From positions 124,001 to 188,000 of the forward strand of contig WBMQ01000015.1 in the NCBI GenBank assembly GCA_016630905.1: a stretch of DNA of 64,000 nt, given 5' to 3'. Below, one piece after another: positions 63,339 through 64,000 of the stretch. Position numbers and translations under genes: made by a program. The stretch comes from Capillidium heterosporum. Lineage: Eukaryota; Entomophthoromycota; Entomophthoromycetes; Entomophthorales; Capillidiaceae. Position 1 is the first letter of the stretch; each line of letters opens with the position of its first letter. The notes beneath the pieces were generated by a model. It did no database searches. It saw only the letters and a program-made list of their open reading frames with translations, and was not told the DNA's origin.

Positions 63339-63779
63339 TCATTTGGAAGTAAAGGCAGATAAAAAGAACATGATGGTGATCAAGGAGCTGGACCGCAACA
63401 GCGTCAAAGTTAAGAAGCTACTGGTATCCAAAATCTGGAAAGTGTAGATACAACAAGCCTCCAAAACTAAGAACAGCCAGATCTGTCCTAGTAGTAGGCA
63501 CCAGTATCTGCGGACGTGGTCGTCTTTCAAAACTTTGGATAGGAAGGTTTCCTCATCCAATTTGGAAGTTAAATAGTCGACTTCGCTATACACTAAACTG
63601 GAGATCAAGCTTATCAAGGTTAAAGCGGTCTTGGCCAAACTCAAGCCACTCCATTCACTCCACTCCATGTCATTTGGGTTGGTTTGCATTATGTGCTCGA
63701 ACGTTAAACAGTAGACTATCGACGTCAAGGCAACAGTCATAAAACATCCGTTTATCACTAGTCCTTTGGTACCTTTCAT
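63339..63779 (-). CDS. four-pass membrane protein of unknown function
   Basis: A 146-residue single-exon protein from ATG 63779. Four hydrophobic segments are visible: GLVINGCFMTVALTSIVYCL, LAKTALTLISLISSLVY, CLLLGQIWLFLVLEACCIYTF and LITIMFFLSAF. Acidic/aromatic loops (NDMEWSEWSG; SKLDEETFLSKVLKDDHVRRYW) lie between them. The open frame, a sensible start and codon composition above background support a real gene. I recognise no family. A longer form beginning upstream in another frame is not supported. Confidence 0.65.
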   Translation of the reverse strand: MKGTKGLVINGCFMTVALTSIVYCLTFEHIMQTNPNDMEWSEWSGLSLAKTALTLISLISSLVYSEVDYLTSKLDEETFLSKVLKDDHVRRYWCLLLGQIWLFLVLEACCIYTFQILDTSSFLTLTLLRSSSLITIMFFLSAFTSK

Positions 63780-64000
63780 TTTGCAGTTGGATATGTTGAG
63801 GTAAGATGGCGAAAAGTTCGGTACTATGTCGCTTTACGGCTGAAAATCCCTTTGAATATAGCGTTGGTGGCCTAAGTCGCTTGAGGGTGGAGTTCAAAGT
63901 CGGGTTCGGTTAGTTGGAGCGGCAGAGAAAAGTAAAATTTTCGTTTCAAACAAAATTTTAAAAATAAGTTGCTTGAATGGGGTGCTTCCTCCGTTATATA
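63780..64000. other. upstream region at window edge
   Basis: Presumed promoter of the membrane protein. Nothing else can be assigned before the window ends. Confidence 0.4.

Overview
The window looks like a nuclear chromosome segment of an AT-rich, early-diverging filamentous fungus. Genes have spliceosomal introns of mostly 37-57 nt with GTAAG-like donors and YAG acceptors. The gene set is fungal: a fused URA2 pyrimidine protein, an APSES/ankyrin transcription factor, a Zn2Cys6 factor, a Rax1-like RGS membrane protein and a Pho8-type phosphatase. Complex I subunits are present, so this is not a Saccharomyces-like yeast. A secreted trypsin-like protease and the AT-richness would suit Entomophthoromycotina (Conidiobolus-like), but that placement is inference and not proven by the sequence.

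Layout. 1-30 kb is gene-dense: URA2 3' part; a decayed membrane-protein and kelch region; divergent urease chaperones ureF/ureG; HSP60; a tiny complex I subunit (NDUFB2-like); an Mbp1/Res-like APSES factor; a cytochrome P450; a small coiled-coil protein; a trypsin-like protease; a LOG-family phosphoribohydrolase; a vacuolar-type alkaline phosphatase; and a Zn-cluster regulator. 28-56 kb is gene-poor and duplicated. It holds two head-to-head paralogues of a secreted six-cysteine-module protein that share a duplicated promoter block, two paralogous homeodomain genes, an RGS membrane protein, one tRNA-Glu, and a 1,576-bp inverted repeat whose arms flank a 9,240-bp spacer. 56-64 kb is dense again: NDUFS6, an EF-hand mitochondrial carrier, GET1 and an unknown four-pass membrane protein.

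Most interesting region. One homeodomain gene (49.3-49.8 kb) lies inside the segment bounded by nearly identical inverted repeats, so recombination between the arms could invert it. Its paralogue lies outside at 30.4-31.0 kb. Both proteins share a nearly identical C-terminal motif (SE-Y/F-WLTTMSC). Flip-flop inversion at inverted repeats is known for mating-type loci of methylotrophic yeasts; a parallel here is only a hypothesis.

Data quality. Several conserved genes (URA2, HSP60, alkaline phosphatase, protease, P450) are interrupted by isolated one-base frame shifts with no other decay. This pattern suggests residual sequencing or assembly indels more than true pseudogenes, and every broken frame in this window should be read with that in mind. 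No retroviral, LTR or Polinton-like element and no CRISPR array was recognised.
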